Source: Alphaproteobacteria bacterium
Lineage (GTDB): Bacteria; Pseudomonadota; Alphaproteobacteria; Rickettsiales; UBA8987
Assembly (NCBI GenBank): GCA_003531345.1
Contig: DQGZ01000191.1
Coordinates: 1-6,312, forward strand
DNA length: 6,312 nucleotides
Direction: 5' to 3'
Shown here piece after piece: positions 1 to 6,312 of the stretch. The position numbers were made by a program, and so were the translations under genes. The first letter of the stretch is position 1. Each line of letters starts with the position of its first letter. The notes under the pieces were generated by a model that worked only from the letters and a program-made list of their open reading frames with translations, was not told the origin of the DNA and did not search any database.

Positions 1-555
1 AAATGGTAAATCAACACAAAATTGCTGAGGTGCATAATTATTAAAAGCTTTTGCTATCCAGCTTTCGGGGTCATTCAGGGAGAGCGCCCCCATAGTATCA
101 CCGTGATAGCCATTTTTAAAACAGACAAACTTATTTTTGCGTTTATTACCATTATTGCGCCAGTATTGCACCGCCATTTTCATAGCTATCTCTACCGCTA
201 CTGAACCGCTATCTGCAAAAAACACCTTATTTAAACCCTCAGGTGAAAACTTTATTATCTTCTCTGCAAGCTCATATGCTGGTTGATGGGCAATTCCAGC
301 GAACATTACATGGGAAAGCCTGTTTAGCTGTTGCTGCATTTTATTTATTATATATGGGTGCTGGTAGCCATGGCATACACTCCACCAGCTTGAAGTTCCA
401 TCAATAAGCCTTATGCCGCCTTCAAGCAGCAGGCAGCTGCCCTCCGCACCTATTACTTTCAGAGGTTTTGGAGCGGTCTTCATCTGGGTATATGGCTGCC
501 ATATGTGTAGCAAACCTATATCAAACCAGTTGTTATTTTCATTATATTTTGTCAA
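1..555 (-). CDS. bioA: Adenosylmethionine-8-amino-7-oxononanoate aminotransferase (BioA), N-terminal part, runs off left edge
   Basis: BioA is a cytosolic PLP-dependent class III aminotransferase. It transfers the amino group of S-adenosylmethionine to 8-amino-7-oxononanoate (KAPA), giving 7,8-diaminononanoate in biotin synthesis. The minus-strand frame shows the family's motifs in order: HIWQPYTQM near residues 17-25, DGTSSWW ending at residues 57-58, CHGY at about 61-64, LSHVMFAGIAH, the PLP-phosphate loop DSGSVAVE from residue 115, and GYHGDT at 149-154. Residue spacing matches E. coli BioA as I recall it. About 185 residues are visible. The C-terminal half, with the catalytic lysine, is outside the window. 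The start is inferred: the frame has a stop at 565-567, the first ATG (481-483) would remove the conserved HIWxPYT block, and the only usual start codon between them is TTG at 553-555. A weak GAG lies 8 bases upstream of it. The gene starts 18 bp after the pirin stop and is probably co-transcribed with it. Identity is secure; the start is less so. Confidence 0.93.
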   Translation of the reverse strand, partial: MTKYNENNNWFDIGLLHIWQPYTQMKTAPKPLKVIGAEGSCLLLEGGIRLIDGTSSWWSVCHGYQHPYIINKMQQQLNRLSHVMFAGIAHQPAYELAEKIIKFSPEGLNKVFFADSGSVAVEIAMKMAVQYWRNNGNKRKNKFVCFKNGYHGDTMGALSLNDPESWIAKAFNNYAPQQFCVDLPF

Positions 556-577
556 ATTATTTACTCAAATTATTTAC
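552..577. repeat. Perfect 13-bp tandem duplication at the pirin/bioA junction
   Basis: The 13-mer TCAAATTATTTAC occurs twice in direct succession, at 552-564 and 565-577, with no mismatch. On the minus (coding) strand each copy reads GTAAATAATTTGA. The first copy read contains the pirin stop codon TAA (574-576), and the second contains the inferred bioA TTG start (553-555). Because 13 is not a multiple of three, the duplication shifts the frame between copies. It puts an in-frame TGA (565-567) just ahead of bioA. The junction of the two copies also creates the sequence TTGAG, whose GAG sits 8 bases before the TTG and is the only Shine-Dalgarno-like element there. The repeat itself is seen directly; its effect on translation is inference. 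Confidence 0.9.
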
Positions 578-1269
578 ACCATTTCAAAAATAACAAACTG
601 GGCTTGTTCATCTGCTTTTATATTCAGCATAGTTTCACCTTCAATTTTTGCACCATCACCTTCACGGAATTTATTAGCATTTATATCTAAAATCCCTGAT
701 ATTACCTGTACCCAAATTTTTTTAGCTGGTTTAGGAATAAATTCAAGCCTACTGCCCTGCTCTAGTATGGAGGCGTAAATATCAACATCCTGATTTATTT
801 TTAGTGAGCCATTAACAGGCTGCTTGGAAATCAGCAATTGTAATTGGTTTATCTTACCATCATTTGAAAATTGCTTCTGTTCGTAGTCTGGCTTTATTCC
901 TTTTTGTTCTGGCAAAAACCACACCTGAAGCAATTTTACAGGGCTTTTAGTATCATTGAATTCACTATGCCTTATGCCTGTTCCAGCACTCATTCTCTGA
1001 ACTTCTCCAGCATTTATATAACCAATATTACCCAAACTGTCTCTGTGGGTCAGCCTACCTTCAAATACATAAGTTACTATCTCCATATCCCTATGCCCAT
1101 GCTCTCCAAAGCCAGTTTCGGCTGCTATCAGGTCATCATTTATTACCCGCAGGCAACCAAACTGCGTATTTTCGGGGTCGTAATACGCACCAAAAGAGAA
1201 ACTATGCCAGCTTTTTAGCCACTCTGTTTCAGTTATTCCTCTTTCATCTGCTTTTCTAATTTCAATCAT
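574..1269 (-). CDS. Pirin family protein, YhhW type (bicupin, quercetin 2,3-dioxygenase-like)
   Basis: This 231-residue protein belongs to the pirin group of bicupins and matches E. coli YhhW closely in length and pattern. YhhW has quercetinase activity in vitro, but the natural substrate is unknown, so the role here is unassigned. Seen in the sequence: an N-terminal RKADERG block, SWHSFSFGAYYDP near residues 20-32, LRVINDD at 40-46, and the pirin core GFGEHGHRDMEI followed by MSAGTGIRHSE. The four expected metal ligands are all present: His57, His59, His101 and Glu103, at the same numbers I recall for YhhW. The C-terminal cupin (about 130-231) includes GSLKINQD and an IWVQVISG strand. No signal peptide or membrane segment is seen, so it should be cytosolic. 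The ATG at 1267-1269 follows directly on a run of nine T with no Shine-Dalgarno sequence; it is kept because the protein then begins like its relatives. It lies 18 bp upstream of bioA on the same strand. Confidence 0.93.
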   Translation of the reverse strand: MIEIRKADERGITETEWLKSWHSFSFGAYYDPENTQFGCLRVINDDLIAAETGFGEHGHRDMEIVTYVFEGRLTHRDSLGNIGYINAGEVQRMSAGTGIRHSEFNDTKSPVKLLQVWFLPEQKGIKPDYEQKQFSNDGKINQLQLLISKQPVNGSLKINQDVDIYASILEQGSRLEFIPKPAKKIWVQVISGILDINANKFREGDGAKIEGETMLNIKADEQAQFVIFEMV

Positions 1270-1346
1270 AAAAAAAAATTGTATTTATATATATAGTAAG
1301 TTGCGTTTTAGTTAGTATAGCTCAAGCACAAAAAACTTTTTTAAAT
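1270..1346. promoter_or_regulatory. Divergent AT-rich spacer between the pirin gene and argH, presumed to hold both promoters
   Basis: This 77-bp spacer separates the divergent pirin-bioA and argH-prlC transcription units, so both promoters probably lie here, unless they extend into the flanking genes. It contains a run of nine A at 1270-1278 and an alternating TATATATATA tract at 1286-1295. TATAGT (1292-1297) on the plus strand and TATAAA within the same tract on the minus strand resemble -10 boxes. Neither has a good -35 box about 17 bp upstream, so I do not assign a specific promoter. No Shine-Dalgarno sequence is visible before either start codon, and no clear inverted repeat for a repressor was found. 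Confidence 0.4.
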
Positions 1347-2717
1347 ATGGCACAAAAATCAAAAAATAAAACCGCTAATAAAATGTGGGGTGGTCATTAT
1401 TCTATGGCTCCGAGCGAAATAATGCAGCAGATAAATGCCTCAATAGATTTTGACAGGAAATTATACAGACAGGACATTGCTGGAAGTATTGCCCATGCAA
1501 AAATGCTGGCAAAGCAGAAAATCATCTCCAAAACAGACAGCTCTAAAATAATCAAAGGTTTACAGCAAATACTTAATGAAATTAATTCAGGCAAATTTAA
1601 GTTCAAAACTGAACTTGAAGATATTCACATGAATATTGAGTCCCGATTGAGAGAAATCATCGGTGATGCGGCTGGCAGGCTTCACACGGCACGAAGCAGG
1701 AATGATCAGGTAGTAACTGATTTTAAATTATATGTACGTGACAGTATAGATAATTTAATTTCTAAAACAGATATATTAATCAAAACGTTAAACATAAAAG
1801 TTAAAGAGAATATTGATGTTATAATGCCTGGCTTTACACATTTACAGATAGCGCAGCCGATTACTATGGCACATCACCTAAGCGCATATGTGGAGATGTT
1901 CAAGCGTGATAAATCACGCTTGAATGACGCACGTGAAAGAATGAATTACTGCCCGCTTGGCTCTGCTGCACTAGCTGGAACAAGTTACAATATAGACAGG
2001 AATTTTACTGCAAAAGAGCTCGGGTTCAAAGCGCCAACAAGCAATAGTTTAGATAGTGTTTCCTCCCGTGATTTTGCATTGGAATATTTAAACTGCCTGT
2101 CAATTCTGGCGGTTAATCTTTCACGTATTTCTGAAGAAATAATATTATGGTGTAGTAATGGCTTCAGGTTTATTTCGTTATCTGAAAAATTTACTACTGG
2201 CAGCTCAATAATGCCGCAGAAAAGAAACCCTGATGCAGCAGAAATTGTGCGTGCAAAAGTGGGGCGTATATTTGCCGCCCTAACGAATCTTACCATTGTA
2301 ATGAAGGGCCTGCCGCTTGCCTATAGCAAAGACATGCAGGAAGATAAGGAGCCAGTATTTGATGCAACGGAAAACATATTACTCTGCGTTCAGGCAGTAA
2401 ATGGCATGATAGATGATATGAAGGTAAATAAAGCCAATTGCCTGCATTTTGCTAAACAGGGCTATTCCACCGCAACTGACCTTGCTGACTGGCTGGTGAA
2501 AAACCTGAATATACCCTTCAGAGACGCACACCACATAACAGGTAAATGCGTAAAACTGGCAGAAGAAAAAGGCATAAGCCTTGATGAAATAAGTATGGAA
2601 GAATTCCAGAAAATAGAGAAGCGAATTACGCCAGAAATATTCAAGGTATTAAGTGTTGAGAATTGTGCAGATGCAAGAACCAGCTTTGGTGGCACTAGCA
2701 GGAAGAATTATAAATAA
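1347..2717 (+). CDS. argH: Argininosuccinate lyase (ArgH)
   Basis: ArgH cleaves argininosuccinate to arginine and fumarate, the last step of arginine synthesis. It is a cytosolic homotetramer of the fumarase/aspartase superfamily. The 456-residue length is normal. Seen in order: MWGGHYS at 13-19 (usually WGGRF), EDIHMNIESRL at 91-101, the substrate-binding HTARSRNDQ at 113-121, PGFTHLQIAQP with the catalytic-region His165, the superfamily signature GSSIMPQKRNP at 285-295 with the catalytic serine in its flexible loop, YSKDMQEDKEP at 326-336, and a C-terminal TSFGGT at 445-450. The main helical core lies at roughly 116-366. The ATG at 1347 gives the usual short lead before the WGG motif; no Shine-Dalgarno sequence precedes it. 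It is the first gene of a probable two-gene unit with the M3 peptidase, 16 bp downstream. The Arg-to-His change in WGGR is the one oddity. Its residue patterns suggest an alphaproteobacterial source. Confidence 0.97.
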   Translation: MAQKSKNKTANKMWGGHYSMAPSEIMQQINASIDFDRKLYRQDIAGSIAHAKMLAKQKIISKTDSSKIIKGLQQILNEINSGKFKFKTELEDIHMNIESRLREIIGDAAGRLHTARSRNDQVVTDFKLYVRDSIDNLISKTDILIKTLNIKVKENIDVIMPGFTHLQIAQPITMAHHLSAYVEMFKRDKSRLNDARERMNYCPLGSAALAGTSYNIDRNFTAKELGFKAPTSNSLDSVSSRDFALEYLNCLSILAVNLSRISEEIILWCSNGFRFISLSEKFTTGSSIMPQKRNPDAAEIVRAKVGRIFAALTNLTIVMKGLPLAYSKDMQEDKEPVFDATENILLCVQAVNGMIDDMKVNKANCLHFAKQGYSTATDLADWLVKNLNIPFRDAHHITGKCVKLAEEKGISLDEISMEEFQKIEKRITPEIFKVLSVENCADARTSFGGTSRKNYK

Positions 2718-2733
2718 TTTTACTATATCTATT

Positions 2734-4773
2734 ATGGCAGATGCAAAAAATAACCCGTTAATTGAAAACTCACCTTATCGTAATAATGTACCCGCTTTTG
2801 ACAAGGTGAAAACTGAACATTTCCTACCTGCTTTGGATATTGCCATTGAACTTGCAAATAATGAATTAAAGCAGATAAAAGAAATTAAACAGCCTGACTT
2901 CAAAAATGTAATTGAGGCACTGGAGATATCTGGCAGAAAACTGGATACTGTATCGGGTGTATTTTTTCACTTTGATTCGGCTAATAATACCGAAGAACTA
3001 CAGAATATCTCACTTGAGTTTAAAACAAAACTTACCAAACATGAAAATAACGTAATTCTGGATAATGACCTTTTCCAGAAAGTAAAAGTAGTGTTTGAAA
3101 ACAGAAAAAACTTCAACCTGACTGATGAACAGGAGTTGTTACTTGAAGATACCTATAAATCATTTGTCAGGAATGGCGCTTTACTGAACCCAGAGCAAAA
3201 AGAGGAGCTGAGGAATATAAATGAAAAATTGGCAGAATTACTGAATAATTATGGGCAGAATATATTGTCTGAAGTTAATTCTTTTGAACTATATATTGAT
3301 AATGAGGATGAACTGGCAGGGCTTCCAGAAGGTGCAAAAAACGCCGCAAAAGAAGCTGCAACCGAAAACGGCAAAGCAGATAAATGGCTTATTACACTTC
3401 ATGCACCTAGCATGATACCCGTGATAACCTATGCCGATAACAGAAATTTGAGAGAAAAGATATGGCGTGCGTATAGTACTCGCTGCAAAAACGGTAAGTT
3501 TGATAATAAGAACAACATACTTGAAATTGTAAAACTGCGAAGAGACAGGGCTGTATTACTTGGTTATAAAACCCATGCCCACTACATACTTGAAGAGCGC
3601 ATGGCAAAAACCACTGAAACTGTATTCAAAATGCTTGATGATTACAGCAAGGATATACTGCCCTTAGCAAAGAAAGAATTTGAAGAGTTACGGCAGTTTG
3701 TTAAGTCAATCAATGGGTCAGATGAAATAAAAAACTGGGATATTGCATATTATGCAGAAAAAATGAAAGAGAAAATATACGGCTTTGACAGTGAGCAGCT
3801 AAGACCATATTTCCAGTTTGAAAAAGTGCGTGAGGGGGCGTTTGATGTTGCCTCAAAACTCTATGACATAAGCTTCGTTAAAAAAACTGATTACCCGCTT
3901 TATCATGAAGAAGTTGAAACTTTTGACGTGATAGATAATAAAAATGGTGAACTGGTTGGCGTTCTTTACACTGACTATTACCCACGCAAAACCAAGCAAG
4001 GCGGCGCATGGATGAATGATTACGTAAAGCAGGACAGAACACCAGAAGGCAAGCGCACAGCACCAATAATCGGCAATCATGGTAATTTCACCAAGCCAAC
4101 AAAAGACAAACCCTCCCTACTTTCTCTGGAAGAGGTTTTAACCCTATTCCACGAATTTGGTCATGGTTTGCATGGCTTGCTTTCCGATACCAGATACCGC
4201 AGCCATGCTGGCACCAATGTAAAATGGGACTTTGTGGAGCTCCCCTCCCAAATCATGGAGAACTGGGCAAAGGAAAAAGAGGTTCTGCACCTGTTCGCAA
4301 CTCATTATAAAACCAACGCCCCGATACCTGACGAACTGGTTGAAAAAATGCAGGCAGCAGAGAATTTCCGTGCTGCAAGCGGGTTTTTAAGGCAGATAGT
4401 TTTCTCCAGACTGGATATGCTTTGGCACACCGCAACCCCTGAAGATATTAAGGACGTAGAAAGCTTTGAACGTGAAGCATGCCAGAATTTTTATATCCTG
4501 CCACCTGACGGAAGCCTTGTTTCAACCTCATTTTCACATATATTTGATGGCGGTTATTCCTCTGGCTATTATAGCTATAAATGGGCGGAGATACTTGACG
4601 CAGACGCATTTGAAGCATTCAAGGAAAATGGTTTGTTTGACAGCAGAACCGCTAAAAAATTCCGCAATTTAATGTCTCAGGGCGGCTCAAAAGACCCTGA
4701 GGTGCTATATGTTGAATTCCGAGGGAAAAAAGCAGACCCAAAAGCTCTGCTCCGCAGAAAAGGCCTCGCATAG
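2734..4773 (+). CDS. prlC: M3 family zinc metallopeptidase, oligopeptidase A (OpdA/PrlC) type
   Basis: This is a thimet-oligopeptidase-family (M3A) enzyme, expected to degrade short peptides in the cytosol, including cleaved signal peptides and proteolysis products. With the start used here it has 679 residues, against about 680 for E. coli OpdA. The zinc site is intact: His473, Glu474 and His477 in HEFGHGLH, with the third ligand Glu502 in WDFVELPSQIMENW. The substrate-binding segment SFSHIFDGGYSSGYYSY lies at about 599-615, followed by KWAEILDADAF. The protein ends with an FRG motif (about 662-664) like OpdA. No signal peptide is seen. The frame stays open upstream to a GTG at 2653 and an ATG at 2671, both inside argH. 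I chose the ATG at 2734 because its NPLI (residues 7-10) aligns with the NPLL that starts OpdA and because it clears argH by 16 bp. No Shine-Dalgarno sequence is adjacent; an AGGAAG at 2700-2705 is too far away. Some segments resemble the related dipeptidase Dcp, so the exact subfamily is less certain than the M3 assignment. Confidence 0.92.
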   Translation: MADAKNNPLIENSPYRNNVPAFDKVKTEHFLPALDIAIELANNELKQIKEIKQPDFKNVIEALEISGRKLDTVSGVFFHFDSANNTEELQNISLEFKTKLTKHENNVILDNDLFQKVKVVFENRKNFNLTDEQELLLEDTYKSFVRNGALLNPEQKEELRNINEKLAELLNNYGQNILSEVNSFELYIDNEDELAGLPEGAKNAAKEAATENGKADKWLITLHAPSMIPVITYADNRNLREKIWRAYSTRCKNGKFDNKNNILEIVKLRRDRAVLLGYKTHAHYILEERMAKTTETVFKMLDDYSKDILPLAKKEFEELRQFVKSINGSDEIKNWDIAYYAEKMKEKIYGFDSEQLRPYFQFEKVREGAFDVASKLYDISFVKKTDYPLYHEEVETFDVIDNKNGELVGVLYTDYYPRKTKQGGAWMNDYVKQDRTPEGKRTAPIIGNHGNFTKPTKDKPSLLSLEEVLTLFHEFGHGLHGLLSDTRYRSHAGTNVKWDFVELPSQIMENWAKEKEVLHLFATHYKTNAPIPDELVEKMQAAENFRAASGFLRQIVFSRLDMLWHTATPEDIKDVESFEREACQNFYILPPDGSLVSTSFSHIFDGGYSSGYYSYKWAEILDADAFEAFKENGLFDSRTAKKFRNLMSQGGSKDPEVLYVEFRGKKADPKALLRRKGLA

Positions 4774-4796
4774 GAAAGTAAAATAGGCCAGCATAA
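4774..4796. other. 23-bp convergent gap between prlC and leuA, no recognisable terminator
   Basis: The two genes end tail to tail with only 23 bp between their stop codons. The only pairing I can find around the gap is GGCCT (4762-4766, inside prlC) with AGGCC (4785-4789). This is a 5-bp stem with an 18-base loop and no T-run after it on either strand, so it is not a credible intrinsic terminator. Termination may be Rho-dependent or lie inside the opposing genes, or the transcripts may overlap. Confidence 0.5.
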
Positions 4797-6312
4797 TTAA
4801 GCCGCGACCAGACTTAGTTTCTCTTCAAAATTCGCCAGCTTGTTAAGGGCAGAGATATAGGCTTTTGCAGAGGCAACTGTGGTGTCAATATCCGCTGCAT
4901 TGCCATTAACTAAATTACCATTTTTGCCACGAAGGCGCACTAATACTTCCGCTTGCGAGTCAATGCCTTCAGTAACGGCTGAAACCTGATATAAAACTAA
5001 AGTTGATTCCACATTGATAAGCTGATTGATAGATTTGAATATGGCATCAATTGGCCCCTGCCCTTCAGATTTCGCACATTTTTTAACCCCTTCAATGATC
5101 AGGCATACATTAGCGGTCTGTGCGCCTTTTGAACCGCAATTAACTTCAAGATATTCAAATTTTATCTTTTCAACTGCATTTTTCGCACGCTCATCAACTA
5201 TTGCCACTATGTCATCGTCAAATACTTCTTTTTTCTTGTCTGCCAAATCCTTGAATTTTTCAAACAACTCATCAATAAGAGCATCTTCAACGCTTAAATT
5301 CAGCTCCTTTAATTTATCACGGAATGCAGCACGCCCAGAATGTTTGCCCATAACCAGCTTATTACGTGTTAAACCAATAGATTCAGGTTTCATTATCTCA
5401 TAGGTTTCTGCGTGTTTTAAAACACCATCCTGATGAATTCCTGATTCGTGCGCAAAAGCATTAGCACCAACTATCGCCTTATTAACCTGAACGGTTAAAC
5501 CTGTGATCTGCGTAACAAGCTTTGATGCGCGCATTATATATTCTGACTTAACATCACACTTAAAATTCAGTAGGTCATTGCGGGTTTTTATTGCCATAAC
5601 AACTTCTTCTATTGAAGTATTGCCTGCGCGCTCACCTATACCGTTAATGGTGCATTCTATCTGGCGGGCACCCGCCTGCGCTGCGGAAAGAGCGTTTGCC
5701 ACTGCTAAACCTAAGTCATTCTGCCCGTGAAAGGAAAAAATTGCCTTATCACTATTTGGAACATTATTTCTAACATATGTAAATATATCATAAATTTCGG
5801 TTGGAATTGAATAACCGACAGTATCTGGAAGGTTAATAGTAGTTGCGCCTGCCTTTATTGCAGTTTCAACTGCTTTACATAAATAATCCCTGTCGCTTCT
5901 GGTGGCGTCCATTGCGCTCCACTCCACATCATCACATAGGTTTCTGGCGTAAGAAACGGTATCCTTTATCATCTCCAATATTTCTTCACGGGTTTTTTTG
6001 AACTGATATTTCAGGTGAATATCCGATGTTGATATAAATGTGTGGATACGTGGTTTTTTTGCTGGTTTTACAGCCTCACCCGCAGCTTCAATATCTTTTT
6101 TTATGCCACGTGCAAGCGAACAGATAGAAGCATTTTTAGCACGTTTCGCTATCTGATTTATTGCCTCAAAATCACCTTTAGAAGATATTGCAAAGCCAGC
6201 TTCTATGACATCAACATTCATTTCGTCAAGCAAGTCTGCTATCATTATTTTCTCTTCAACATTCATGGTTGCACCAGGCGATTGCTCACCATCACGCAGG
6301 GTGGTATCAAAA
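4797..6312 (-). CDS. leuA: 2-isopropylmalate synthase (LeuA), nearly complete, N-terminus beyond right edge
   Basis: LeuA condenses acetyl-CoA with 2-oxoisovalerate to give 2-isopropylmalate, the first committed step of leucine synthesis, in the cytosol. The 504 visible residues begin FDTTLRDGEQSPGAT, the usual start of the TIM barrel, so probably about 10 residues and the start codon are missing. The ATG at 6264-6266 lies inside this conserved region and is not the true start. Numbering from the first visible residue, the metal and catalytic elements are Arg6-Asp7 (LRDGE), LPDTVGY near 161-167, HGQNDLGLAVAN from His195, GIGERAGN at 224-231 and AHESGIHQDG at 287-296. The C-terminal allosteric domain that binds leucine for feedback inhibition (about 385-504) is present, including ADIDTTVASAKAY near the end. 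The second metal-binding His of the usual HxHND motif is Gln197. LeuA fits better than citramalate synthase overall, but that split is difficult by eye. Any promoter or leader is outside the window. Confidence 0.95.
   Translation of the reverse strand, partial: FDTTLRDGEQSPGATMNVEEKIMIADLLDEMNVDVIEAGFAISSKGDFEAINQIAKRAKNASICSLARGIKKDIEAAGEAVKPAKKPRIHTFISTSDIHLKYQFKKTREEILEMIKDTVSYARNLCDDVEWSAMDATRSDRDYLCKAVETAIKAGATTINLPDTVGYSIPTEIYDIFTYVRNNVPNSDKAIFSFHGQNDLGLAVANALSAAQAGARQIECTINGIGERAGNTSIEEVVMAIKTRNDLLNFKCDVKSEYIMRASKLVTQITGLTVQVNKAIVGANAFAHESGIHQDGVLKHAETYEIMKPESIGLTRNKLVMGKHSGRAAFRDKLKELNLSVEDALIDELFEKFKDLADKKKEVFDDDIVAIVDERAKNAVEKIKFEYLEVNCGSKGAQTANVCLIIEGVKKCAKSEGQGPIDAIFKSINQLINVESTLVLYQVSAVTEGIDSQAEVLVRLRGKNGNLVNGNAADIDTTVASAKAYISALNKLANFEEKLSLVAA

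Noticed and set aside
413..778. Plus-strand open frame of 121 codons across the bioA/pirin junction
   Set aside because: It is antisense to two well-supported genes, its translation shows no family pattern, and its composition follows from the opposite strand.
871..1218. Plus-strand open frame of 115 codons inside the pirin gene
   Set aside because: It is antisense to a gene with all four metal ligands conserved; there is no sign of independent coding.
1286..1297. TATATATATAGT tract as a specific -10 box for argH or the pirin gene
   Set aside because: No matching -35 box at 16-18 bp on either strand; the tract may simply reflect AT-rich spacer composition.
2667..2746. Ten-base direct repeat GCAGATGCAA at 2667-2676 (end of argH) and 2737-2746 (start of prlC)
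   Set aside because: Both copies encode Ala-Asp-Ala within different proteins, the copies are 70 bp apart and nothing else around them matches; chance is the simplest explanation.
4746..4758. Small hairpin TCTGC-TCC-GCAGA near the end of prlC, considered as a terminator for leuA
   Set aside because: The stem is only 5 bp, lies in conserved coding sequence and is followed on the minus strand by GC and just four T; too weak to call.
5026..5403. Plus-strand open frame of 125 codons inside leuA
   Set aside because: It is antisense to the conserved LeuA coding sequence and has a Ser/Phe-rich translation typical of a shadow frame.
4797..6266. leuA as a complete 489-residue gene starting at the ATG at 6264-6266
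   Set aside because: The frame continues upstream to the window edge and encodes the conserved FDTTLRDGEQSPGAT segment needed for metal binding, so this ATG is internal.
1..6312. Possible novel multi-gene system (defence, mobile, secretion or biosynthetic cluster)
   Set aside because: All five genes are recognisable housekeeping families with intact motifs, there are no unexplained genes and no gap above 77 bp.

Overview
The window looks like ordinary chromosomal housekeeping DNA from an AT-rich Gram-negative bacterium. An alphaproteobacterium is most likely. The best evidence is the argininosuccinate lyase: its N-terminal block (EIMQQINASIDFD), its YSKDMQEDKEP loop and its SSIMPQKRNPDAAEIVRAK signature read like alphaproteobacterial ArgH proteins as I remember them. 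This placement is inference from recalled family patterns, not from a search.

Layout, left to right. Positions 1-555 (minus) hold the N-terminal part of bioA (biotin synthesis), which runs off the left edge. Positions 574-1269 (minus) hold a complete pirin-family gene of the YhhW type, just upstream of bioA and probably co-transcribed with it. The pirin/bioA junction carries a perfect 13-bp tandem duplication that covers the pirin stop and the inferred bioA TTG start. Positions 1270-1346 are a short, very AT-rich divergent spacer. Positions 1347-2717 (plus) hold argH (last step of arginine synthesis), and 2734-4773 (plus) hold an M3-family zinc oligopeptidase of the OpdA/PrlC type; a 16-bp gap suggests these two form an operon. 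After a 23-bp convergent gap, positions 4797-6312 (minus) hold leuA (first committed step of leucine synthesis), complete at its C-terminus but missing a short N-terminal piece beyond the right edge.

The genes share a general metabolic theme (biotin, arginine, leucine, peptide recycling) but do not form one pathway. I found no RNA genes, mobile elements, CRISPR arrays, toxin-antitoxin pairs or defence genes, and I see no sign of a previously undescribed system. Coding density is very high: the longest stretch without a gene is 77 bp. The points worth a second look are small: the junction duplication, a Gln in place of the second metal-binding His in LeuA, an Arg-to-His change in the WGGR motif of ArgH, and the general lack of Shine-Dalgarno sequences.
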